Positions 22,180-32,309 of a stretch of 64,000 bases of DNA are shown in pieces. Under the pieces are notes generated by a model that was given only the letters and a program-made list of their open reading frames with translations, made no database searches and was not told where the DNA came from. The DNA comes from Dryomyza anilis (taxonomy: Eukaryota > Arthropoda > Insecta > Diptera > Dryomyzidae). A program made the translations under genes and the position numbers. Location: positions 81,137,679 through 81,201,678 of the forward strand of contig OX638134.1 in assembly GCA_951804985.1 (NCBI GenBank), in the 5' to 3' direction. The number at the start of each line of letters is the position of its first letter. Position 1 is the stretch's first letter.

Positions 22180-23950
22180 AAAATAAAATTTTACATTAAA
22201 ATTAAAATTTTCATTAAACGTGGAATTTTAATAAAACTTCGATTAATCATTAAAAAAAATTACACTAAAATTCCATTTTCAACTTTAAATTAAAATGTTC
22301 AATTTTTAACTAAAAATTCAATTTTAAACTAAAAATTCAAATTTTAACTAAAAATTCAATTTTTAACAAACAATTCAATTTTTAACTAAAAATTCAATTT
22401 TTAACTAAAATATATAACTAAGAATTTAATTTTTAACTTAAATTAAAATTTTAACTAACAATTCCATTTTTAACTAAAAATTCAATTTTTAATTAAAAAT
22501 TCAATTTTTAACTAAAAATTCAATTTTTAACTGAAAATTAAATTTCTAACTAAAAATTCAATTTTTAACTAAAAATTCAATTTTTAACTAAAAATTAAAA
22601 CAATTCAATTTTTAACTAAAAATTCAATTTTTAACTAAAATATATAACTAAGAATTTAATTTTTACTAATAATTCCATTTTTCAGTTAAAAATTCAATTT
22701 TTAATTAAAAATTCAATTTTTAACTAAAAAGTCAATTTTTAACTGAAAATTCAATTTTTAACTAAAAATTCAATTTTTAACTAAAAATTCAATTTTTAAC
22801 TAAAAAATCAATTTTTAACTAAAATTAAATTTTTAACTTAAAGTTCAATTTTTAACTAAAATTAAATTTTTAACTAAAAATTCAAATTTTAACTAAAAAT
22901 TCAATTTTAAACTAACAATTCAATTTTTAACTAAAATATATAACTAAGAATTTAATTTTTAACTAAAAATTCAATTTTTAACTAAAAATTCAATTTTTAA
23001 CTGAAAATTCAATTTTTAACTAAAAATTCAATTTTTAACTAACAATTCAATTTTTAACTAAAAATTCAATTTTTAAGTATAAATTCAATTTTTAACTGAA
23101 AATTCAATTTTTAAATAAAAATTCAATTTTTAACTAAAAATTCAATTTTTAACTAAAAATTCAATTTTTAACTAAAAATTCAATTTTTAACTAAAAATTA
23201 AATTTTTAACTAAAAATGCAATATTTGACTTAAAATTCTATTTTAAACTAAAAATTCAATTTTTAACTAAAAATTCAATTTTTAACTAAAAATTAAATTT
23301 TTAACTAAAAATTCAATTTTTAATTAAAAATGCAACATTTTTACTTAAGATTAAAGTTTTCATTAAAAATTAAATTTTTAACTTAAAATTCAAATTTTAA
23401 AAGAAAATTCAATTTTTCACTGAAAATGCAATATGTAACATAAATTGAATTTTTAACAAAAAAATAAATTTTAACAAAAATTTCATTTTTTAACTAAAAA
23501 TTAAATTTTTAACTATAATTTCAATTTTTAACTGAAAATGCAATATTTCAGGAGCATTAAATGATCATTAAAAATTAAATTTTTAACTTCAAATTTTTAC
23601 TAAAAATTCCTATTTTCACTAATAATTCAAATATTCACATAAATCAATTTTTCAATAGTAATTAAATTTTTAACTAAAAATTAAATTTTTAACTAAAAAT
23701 TCAATTTTTAACTAAAAATTCAATTTTTAACTAAAAATTCAATTTTTAACTAAAAATTCAATTTTTAACTAAAAATTCAATTTTTAACTAAAAATTCAAT
23801 TTTTAACTAAAAATTCAATTTTTAACAAAAAATTCAATTTTTATCTAAAAAAAATTCAATTTTTAACTAAAACTTAAAATTTAAATATTCAAAAAATTCA
23901 ATTTTAAATTTAAATTTTTACAAAAAAAAAATCAAATTCCACTTAAATTT
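22180..23950 (+). repeat. 19-bp satellite array 2 (about 1.7 kb)
   Basis: Tandem units of ttcaatttttaactaaaaa (19 bp), most regular at 22940-23180 and 23660-23830. It differs from arrays 1 and 3 by one diagnostic base (AACT where they have CACT, read in this orientation). Confidence 0.95.
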
Positions 23951-24724
23951 AATTTTTTCCTTAAAACATAATATAAAAATCTAAAATTTAGGGCGAATTT
24001 TAGGGCGATACAACTACTCACCTTATCCGTAAAACAATTCTCTCATTCCTTGGCTTTGATTATGTTCAATATATTTTAAATATATATTTATTTAATGTTG
24101 TTGTTTTATGTATATATGTAAAATGCAATAAATGCTATATTACCAGAATAAATTTTTTATGTGTTTTTTTTTTTGTTAGATTTGTAAATGAGTTAATCGA
24201 ACAGTAGTTTTTTAATTAGTTTAAATCGTTTAGTTTTTTGATCAGTCATTTTCACTTGAAGCTTGAGGGCATTCATCACATTTTGCCACTTTTAGTGGAC
24301 GCGAAACTCCACGTTATTTATCCTTCTTTGATAAGGTTTTTTTATTTTACATCGAATACGATAAATGTATAATGTGTTGTTTTTGACATGGAAAAATCTG
24401 CTCTTTTTGTTCCTGGCACGCATTTATATGATTTTCAAGGAAACCACATTGAGTTTTTATTTCCGTGTCTGAAAATAAGAGAAAGAAAAAGAAAATTAGA
24501 CTATGGCATAAGGACTATTTATAAAGAGATCAAAATTTATAATAAACAGGCATTATTATTTCATGTAATAAAAGTAATTCATCCATATATCAAAAAAATA
24601 TATTTTTTTATCAGAATTTTTAATATTTTATTTAAAAAACATAATTTCTAGTTAAAAATTGAAATACAAAAATTTAATAAATTAAATGCTTAAATATTAA
24701 TTAATAAAGATGTATTAAAAATTT
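23951..24724. other. AT-rich spacer
   Basis: No gene recognised. The short open frame at 24388-24651 has no family resemblance and ends in lysine/phenylalanine-rich sequence. Confidence 0.4.
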
Positions 24725-25470
24725 TTGTATCTTTGCGACTGGGCTCTGGACTCTGTCGATATTGCGCAGTCAGCTGCTCTTGACGTTCTGGCCATATCAA
24801 TTCAATGTGACCTCCGTTGGAATGATCACATATTTGATGTGTCGGCCAAGAAGCGGCCAAGTGCCTGGGTTTTCTGAAACGGTGTAAGACATACTTCACT
24901 CCCGCTGACTTGCGCATTGTCTACACAACCTATATTCGGCCTAAGATGGAATACAATTCGCACATATGGGCAGGGGCTTCGAAATCTTCTTTGGAGTTCC
25001 TGGATCAAATCCAACAACGTGCAATATATTTAATAGGGGATGAAAATATTTCATCCTATATTGATTCTCTTGAGCACCGAAGGACCGTAGTGTAAGCCTG
25101 TTTTATAGGTATTACAATAGTAAGTGTTCGAGGGAAATAAATGGCCTGATTCCACCAGGTCGTGTATTCTCTCGTTCTACTCGGGCATCGAACCAAGCCC
25201 ACCCCTTCGTAGTCCACTCGGTTCTCAACAGAACTACGCATTACAGAGATAATTCGTTCTTCAGCCGCACGATACGTTTGTGGAACAATCTCCCTGTGTC
25301 TGTTTTTCCCGACATTTTTAATATTGGGAAATTTAAAACAAATATCCATCGACACTACTCCATCTTTTCTCCTCCCCTTAACCTATAATCCTTTCTTACG
25401 ATCAACACTGTGCATTGCATGAATAGGGGGCATCCCCTGAGCGTTGGTTAATTTGTAAAAAAAAAAAATA
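24725..25470 (+). pseudogene. non-LTR retrotransposon, reverse-transcriptase ORF 3' end, 5'-truncated
   Basis: The plus-strand translation contains RIVYTTYIRPKMEYNSHIWA, SLEFLDQIQQRAIYLIGD and, in a second frame, TIRLWNNLPVSVFPDIFN, the familiar carboxy-terminal region after the polymerase domain of jockey-like insect non-LTR retrotransposons. At least two frameshifts are needed, near 24850 (before the segment reading KCLGFLKRCK-like) and near 25090 (after HRRTV). The ORF closes with TAA at 25386-25388, followed by a short 3' UTR and an A-rich tail at 25457-25470. The 5' truncation and tail fit target-primed reverse transcription. Dead copy. The clade assignment is tentative. Confidence 0.85.
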
Positions 25471-25472
25471 AT

Positions 25473-26633
25473 AATCATAGACAATTTAAACTCAACTTTA
25501 AATTTAAAATCAACTTTTTGACAATTTACAGCCCTATTCTATCGAGCAATGACAATTCGTCTCTATCATGCCAAAGGGGCGAATGTGTAATTTTTTACAT
25601 TTGCGTTTTTTTACATTTTTTAATGTAGTTTTTTTCTCAAGTATACTGTGCCAAAATCGTGTGTGGTTTTGTTAGATATTTCTAGCCATAAAAGACAAAA
25701 TCAAAAGGGCGAATTCGAAAAATTGAAAATGTTGTCATGCCAAAAGGGCGAATCTTTTCGTTTTTTTGTCATAACTTTTTATTGGTATAGGATAAAATAG
25801 TGGTGTAAAGGCTTTAAATATTTTTAAAGCACCTATCGAGATATTCATCATTATTTTAAAATATTTTTTTGAATTTTTGTCATTTGCAAAAAAAATGTTT
25901 GGCAAAATATTTTTAAATAATGATGCCAATCGATATGTGCTTTAAAAATAAACAATTAATTCCTTTACACTACTATTTTATCTAGCACCCATAAAGAGTT
26001 ATATCAAAAAAAAAAACGAAGAAATTTAAAAAATTGATCATGCCATGCCAAAAGGGCGAATATTTCCGTTTTTTTGCTATAACTCTTTAATGGTGCAAGA
26101 TAAAATAGTGATGTAAAGGCATTTATTGCTTGTTTTTAAAGCACCTATCACATTATTATGTTATCTAGCGCTAATAAAAAGTTATAGTAAAAAAAAAACA
26201 AAAATATTTGCATTTTTGTCAGGATATTGCCTCACAAAATCCGTATTTACAATTCAGAAAGTTGTCCAAATCCACAGATATTTTATATACGTTATAATAA
26301 TTGACGAATAAACCAAAATAACAAAAGAAAATAAACTTTACAAATTTTTAAAGCACTTCAAACTTTAAAATTTGATTTCCCAACATTTTTAAAAATGCAC
26401 ATTCGCCCCTTTGGCATGGCATTGACGAATTGTAATCAATAACAATTGTTTCAAATGACAATTGATTCAGACTTATACGTCAAATTGACAGAATACGAAA
26501 TTGTGACAAATCCCAGCACTATTGTGACCGAGTTGAATTTGTGACTCGTGCCAGAATAGGGCTATTATTTTATACAATATTTGTTAAATAAGTCGAATTT
26601 ATTTTTAAAGTCGACTTTAAACTGTCTATGATT
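25473..26633. mobile_element. outer inverted-repeat element of a three-layer nest
   Basis: Bounded by aatcatagacaatttaaact (25473) and its inverse tttaaactgtctatgatt (ending 26633). Inside lies a second inverted pair, agccctattct at 25531-25541 and agaatagggct at 26553-26563, and inside that the element at 25553-26433. It follows directly after the retrotransposon A-tail. Confidence 0.65.
25553..26433 (+). mobile_element. inverted-repeat DNA element, complete inner copy
   Basis: Terminal repeats catgccaaaggggcgaatgt (from 25568) and acattcgcccctttggcatg (to 26418), extended outward by acaattcgtc (25553-25562) and gacgaattgt (26424-26433). The interior holds a palindromic module (about 25806-25960) and internal copies of gccaaaagggcgaat at about 25740 and 26048. 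Homologous to 1-757. Non-coding. Confidence 0.8.
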
Positions 26634-26639
26634 GTGCGC

Positions 26640-28300
26640 CATAGTTTTTATATTAAAATAAAGCACATAGTCTCATTGATCTCGAACCAAATATGTTTCA
26701 TTTCGCACTAAAAAAAAAGCCAACTAAGATTAATTTGTATTTTATAGGAATAATTGTTATTAGTAACAAAAGAGCAGCACTATGAGTAAAGAGCATAATG
26801 CTAATTGAAGAGCATAATTAATAATAATTATATATTTTGAGAGCCTTTTCGTAAAATATATTTTTCCGATATATAAAACTGAAAGAGATTTCCAGGATAT
26901 GCCAACGATGATCTTTGCAACCGTTAATCAGATGCAACTTTTGATTTATTCACACAATAGAAATGTTTTTCAAATAGATGCATTTTAATTTCACACCCCC
27001 GAGTTACACACACCCCCTAACCAAAATTCATACAAAAATAGTATCACATGTGCATAGCTAGTTTCGAATCGCATACATTCGACATGACTAAGCGGCCATT
27101 TGCACATGCACTAAAAATGATTTCGACAGATCACGACGATGTACGACCAATGTATGAGAGCGCAAAAACGCACGACTAGCGCAGAAAAGCTTCACACAAA
27201 GCTTTGGCTTTGACTCTTTATATCACTCTCTCTCTCTCTCTGCCGCACCATCGTTCTTCCTCTATCTAATGCGCTCATCTAAGCGAATGCGATTGCGACT
27301 GGTCGACACTAACTGACGGACGCATGGACAGACATTCAATTAGTATTGCCTTTGTATTCAAGATTCGAACAAGTTTATGAAGATATCCTTGAAAAAAATA
27401 CTTCCTGAAACGCGTACACACGAGCAATGATTTTATTTTATTTTATATATTTTATTTATGTTTTTACTTTGAAGGCTGCTTGTTGCTGTTTGGATGTGCA
27501 TTATTTTTACTTTTTGTTGTAATTGCTGTTGCTGCATTTGCTTATGTTGTTGCTTAGTTGATATATGATTATAATATATAAATTACATTTGAATTAAAAT
27601 TAAAATAACAACTTGCATTAGGCAGCCTTCCTTCCTAGTTATGGTAGCAATCTTTTGCGTTACTTTTTATAAATTTTATATATAATTTTTTTTATTTAAT
27701 TTTCTAAAGCTCAATTTGATTTAATTACATATATTGTGAGCTGTCCTTTTCGGTGAGCTTTTTCTAGTTCTATCCGGAAGGAACTTAAAGAAAAAAAAAA
27801 TACACACAAAAAAAACTTTAGTCAGCCTAAAATAAAAGAAAAAGTCGACTATAAAGATAGTTTTAGCTTTTTGATAAATAAATATAGAAAATTGTAAAAA
27901 GAGCTTATACTATTTTTAAATTCGAATTTATAACGTTTATTGCTAAGGTTGTATCGTTTTTTTTCTCCAAAAATGACAAATGCTAATAAAAGTTACTAAT
28001 ACGACACCCCTTACGAAAACTAAAACGATTTAAAATTTTGACATTTTCATTTCATAATTTAAATGTCTGAATGTTTGTAAGTAGCTCGAATAGACCAATC
28101 AAAATATTTTTCCCAACAATTTCCGTGTTTCTCACACATTTAGAATATGATAAAAATATTATATAACAAATATTAGGTTTAAAAAATAAAAACTTAAAAA
28201 ATAAAATATTTTCGATCTGAAGCACACCCAAAAAAAAATGTTAGAATATGGAAATTTTTAATTTCAATTTTAATTTAAATTTTATATTGACAATTTTATT
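26640..28300. other. spacer with GC-richer, CT-repeat island
   Basis: 27050-27330 is GC-richer and includes a (CT)n run at about 27222-27241, a possible GAGA-factor type site, next to many cg-containing hexamers. The rest is AT-rich without recognised genes. Candidate regulatory DNA only. Confidence 0.35.
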
Positions 28301-28306
28301 TATTTT

Positions 28307-29040
28307 TATACCCTACACTAAGAGTGAAAGGGTATATTCAGTTTGGTACGCCGTTTGTAACACCCAGAAGGAAGCATCTCCGGTATGGAAAAGTATATAT
28401 ATTCTTGATCAGCATGACCTCCTGAGTCGATTTAGCGATGTCCGTCTGTCCGTCTGTCTGTCCGTCTGTCTGTCCGTCTGTCTGTCTGTCTGTCTGTTGA
28501 AATCCCTACTACTTTTAAAATTGAAGAGCTAGATAAATGAAACTTATAACTTAGATTACTAATATACCTACGCTGTATGTGCGAAAAAATTGGCGAGATC
28601 GGTCCATTGTGACCTATGATCCGACCACTTATGTTCAAATACCTCATATAAAATGTAAATATAAAGATCAATTTTTATGTATACGTGCTTAGGTAAACTT
28701 TTTTGGTCAAATATATATTGATATCATGCTCAAATACATGATAATAATGTTTTCCGGCGAAAAGACTTGTGGTTCACAAAAAAAAATCGAAATTCGGTAC
28801 ACCTACCCATTTGTAAATATGGGTATCAAATGAATGGAAATTCTTCAGCGATTGAATGTTTGTAGTTATTTTCAGGATTCGTATACCCTGTTGACCTATA
28901 TAACACTTTGAATGGTAACCACACATATGTGTAGGGTATTTATAGTCGGCTTAGACCGACTATAATTTTGATAATCCTAACTATCATAATTACACCTACT
29001 TTAAAATTTCCCATGTGATCTTACCTTCCCAACTGGTTTT
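28307..29040 (-). mobile_element. mini-me/DINE-like element, copy B
   Basis: Reverse orientation relative to copies A and C. Begins ataccctacactaagagtga, carries (GTCT/GTCC)n at 28440-28500, the hairpin atagtcgg...ccgactat near 28945, and ends ccttcccaactggttt. Very similar to the other two throughout. Confidence 0.85.
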
Positions 29041-29439
29041 TATTCAAGCTGTCAAATTCTAACGATACCATTAAATTTAATTTTGAAATCTAAGCTTAAC
29101 CAATGAATACTGAAAAAAGCATTTATTATAATAATATATTTTATATATTAATAGTCATAATTTGTTGGTTTGAGGTATTTGTGTGACATACAAAAATAAA
29201 TTTTATGGCTCTGACTAGCTGTCAAAAAGTAACGGTATAACGCAAGTTAATAGTTTTCAAAACCATATTTTTTATAATGAATTCCTAATAAAATATAGAA
29301 AGAAATCTATGTATATTACAACAATATTGATAGATATTTTAATTAATAAAAAAAAACCTCAAAATTTAATATTTTCTAATAAATTCCTAATTTAATACAG
29401 AGGACAATATTTGAATATATCTTTGTTAAAACATTTTCG

Positions 29440-30130
29440 ATTGAATGAAAACACACACACACACAAAATATCACCAAAAATTTCATCAACTACCTGGATT
29501 CATCATATTGATGAATTCATTCATTGCATTAAAATCTTATTTTTTAAATGTTTTTTATTTTCAATATTTGTCCCCATTTACACATTTATGTATTTATAAT
29601 TCTTATACGAGTTATAATATTTAATTGCAAATTATTGGAAGACTCAATTTCATCATATTAATGAAAGGTCCCTGGACTGGGGCTAACAACATCTTTTCAT
29701 TGAAACATTTTCTATACCGCGCTAGCTCTCGTCAGTAAATGGCAAACCTACGAGAATAAAACCATTGCCTATGAAAAGCTCTCACCCGCCGTTCGGATTC
29801 GGCAATAAACTGTAGGTCCCACCACTTTGAGTACAAATATAACAAAATGGTGAGAGAGCTCGGCCGAAGTTCTATAAATGACTGTAGCGCCAAACTATTA
29901 TTATTATTATGAATAAGTGTACATCATATTGATGAATTTTATTCATCAAACCATAATAATTTAAATATTATGAATCTTATAAGAATTCTAAATACATAAA
30001 TGGAGACAAATTTTTGTTTGAAAATTGATGTTATAAAAAAATTAAATTGAAAAACATTGAAAAAATACGATTTTAGTTCAATGAATGAAATCACCAATAT
30101 GATGAATACTGGTTGTTGGTAATTTTTTTT
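29440..30130. mobile_element. foldback MITE with retrotransposon fragment in its centre
   Basis: The left arm (about 29440-29650) and right arm (about 29925-30130) are inverted copies: both contain tcatcatattgatgaatt-type, acaaat and ttctaaatacataaatg landmarks in mirrored order. The centre is occupied by a distinct, GC-richer sequence (29660-29912). A further fragment of the arm lies at 32510-32530. Confidence 0.65.
29660..29912 (+). mobile_element. non-LTR retrotransposon 3' end fragment with (ATT)n tail
   Basis: Contains ccctggactggggctaacaa, gccgttcggattcggcaata and ggtgagagagctcggccgaa, sequences I associate with insect I/Loa-type retrotransposon 3' ends, and closes with attattattattat at about 29897-29910. 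It appears to have inserted into the surrounding foldback element. Confidence 0.6.
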
Positions 30131-30252
30131 TTTTTGTGTGCTATATCCAAAATTATGGAGAACCCATCATATTTCGATTATTAAAAAAGTAAAGTATGAG
30201 TGAGCTCTTATTTGGAAAAAAAAAAACAAAATACAACACTTGTTAAAGTAGG

Positions 30253-30755
30253 ACATAGGGTAATGTGGGAAATTGCAATTGCGATATTGAGGTAATGTGG
30301 GAAATGTAATTTAAACAATGGAAACAAGGAACAATTTGATAAATATTTATAAATCTTGACTAAATCTTTTTCTTAAATTTCATTGTTTGCATTACACACT
30401 CAGAAAAAAAACATTCTTAAAATAAAAATGTGGATTGTTAAAACATTGTTAGAGTAAATTCTATGTAATTGTGAGTAAATCATAAATATCTCTATTCTTG
30501 ATTTTAGTACGTCACGTTGTTGGGAACATACATTGGGAACATACATTCTTGAATCAAAGAATAAATTCTTGGCATTACAATTTTTTTTTGCGTGTGCGTT
30601 AAATTTTTTTTTTTCGTTATATTATTTTTTTATTTATTCTGTATGTATTTATATTTTGTAAACTGTAAATAAAAATAAAATATTAATAAAATAATAAATT
30701 ATATATGTTTTATATTATATATGTATATTTTAACATTTCCCACTTTACCCTATGA
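30253..30755. mobile_element. possible inverted-repeat element, GGGTAATGTGGG ends
   Basis: acatagggtaatgtgggaaa at 30253 and the near-perfect inverse tttcccactttaccctatga ending at 30755. A direct repeat of the end motif occurs at 30291. A second acactcagaaaaaaaacatt end at 30396 suggests another element inserted inside. Confidence 0.45.
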
Positions 30756-31237
30756 TTTTTCAAAACTGACCGAAAACGAGTTATTTTGTAAAATCGCCCA
30801 AAAATCAAGCATAAAACATATAAATTATATTCTTTTACTGCGCCTATTTAGAACACGAACCACTCTATCAAATAGACACTTGAAAATAATTTTTTTAAAA
30901 TTATAAAAAATGTATTTTTTTGGAGGCATATTAAAACATGTCTCACTGTACCCCAGGTTCCGCTACATTAATAAGATAAAGCTGTAAATTTCCTAAATTT
31001 AAATTAATATTTGCTTTTATATTATAATCTTGACTTTTGTGTACATGATAATAATTCAAAAACATATATTATCAATGAAAATATAATAAGTACGTAGGTA
31101 TTTTTGAAAATAAATACTAATATAATCTTCCGAAAAATGTTGTACGATAATACAATTAATTTCAGTAGAATACATTCGAAAATTCGGAATAATTCATCGT
31201 ACTTTATGATTGATTTTGTGCATTTATAAATTTCAAT
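30756..31237. other. AT-rich spacer
   Basis: No gene or repeat recognised apart from a tctcactgtaccccaggttc stretch at 30940-30960. Confidence 0.4.
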
Positions 31238-31420
31238 TTTCGTCTGTATGTCTGTTGAAATCACGTTTAGAAGAAAACAAGAAGAGCTAGATCAATGAAA
31301 TTCAGAACTAAGATTATCTATATATTTACGCTAGCTGCTATTGCAAATGACTGATTTCGAACAACCTGTGATATGAACACTGTTATACATGTTATACATA
31401 TATTCACAGTCAATTAAAAG
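31238..31420 (-). mobile_element. decayed mini-me-like fragment
   Basis: cgtctgtatgtctgttgaaa followed by agaagagctagatcaatgaa and tatttacgctagctgc follow the order of the mini-me-like copies but at much lower identity. The fragment stops where the mariner-like sequence begins. Confidence 0.6.
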
Positions 31421-31423
31421 TTA

Positions 31424-32309
31424 ACTTGCGACAGGGACAACAAACGACGCCATATTTCTTGCCGCTCTTTTGACATTTCTCTTCAGTAAGGTTTGCCATT
31501 TCATGATGGATATACGAGCCAACAACGAGACGAAATTATTAAAATTTACTACCGAAATTCGGTAGTAATAATTCGAAAAATCATCTTCAACGATGAGGCT
31601 CATTTCTGGCTGAATGGATTCGTCAATAAACAAAATATTCGTTATTGGTCAGACAGCAATCCACACGTACTCCATGAGTCATCATTGCATCCCGAAAAAA
31701 TTACGGTTTGGTGCGGTTTATGGGCCGGCGGCGTCATTGGAACGTACTTCTTCCGTGATGATCAAGAACGGCACGTTACTGTGAATGGGAATATCAACCG
31801 TTCAATGATAACCGAATATTTTTGGCCCCAATTGGATGATATGGAGGACATGTGGTTCCAACAGGACGGCGCCACAAGCCACACAGCGAATGCCACAATC
31901 AATTTATTGGAAACCAAGTTTGGAGAACGTGTTATCTCACGAAATGGTCCAGTCGATTGGCCGCCTCGGTCGTGCGATTTGACGCAGTTAGACTATTTCC
32001 TGTGGGGCTACGTCAAGTCTATGGTCTATGCCAACAAGCCAGCGACGATTGATGAACTTCGTACGAATATCGAACGTTAAATTGCAGCAGTATCGGCCGA
32101 TTTATGCTTGAAAACCGTCGAAAATTGGGTTCAGCGTTTGGACTTCTGCAAGCGTGCCCGTGGTGGCCATGCAAAAGAAATCGAGTTCCATACATAATGG
32201 CATCGAACGTACTTTTACAGGAATAAAGAATTTCATTGATATCCGCTACATAAGTTTGTTACATAAGTTTGTTAAAAACTTTTGTAGCGGCTGTTATTGA
32301 AAAATCCTT
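31424..32309 (+). mobile_element. Tc1/mariner-type element, left-truncated and internally deleted
   Basis: The right end reads ttgtagcggctgttattgaa then aaatcctt before a TA, matching the inverted ends of 56064-56388 and 58657-58822. The left end starts inside the element (gcgacagggacaacaaacga), lacking about 65 bp found at 56064. It encodes the transposase pseudogene described separately. Confidence 0.85.
31505..32197 (+). pseudogene. Tc1/mariner-family transposase, defective
   Basis: Transposases of this family cut and paste the element using a DDE/DDD catalytic triad. The catalytic half is well preserved: first Asp in FNDEAHFWLNG, second in MWFQQDGATSHTA, third in PPRSCDLTQLDYFLWGYVK, with 36 residues between the second and third by my count. 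Defects: the amino-terminal segment (YTSQQRDEIIKIYY) runs straight into the catalytic part, so most of the helix-turn-helix DNA-binding region is missing; the start is shifted by a 4-base loss compared with the related copy at 56064 (which reads MERYTSQQRVEIVKIY); and an in-frame TAA at 32078-32080 precedes the natural end at 32195-32197. It cannot make a full transposase. Confidence 0.88.
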
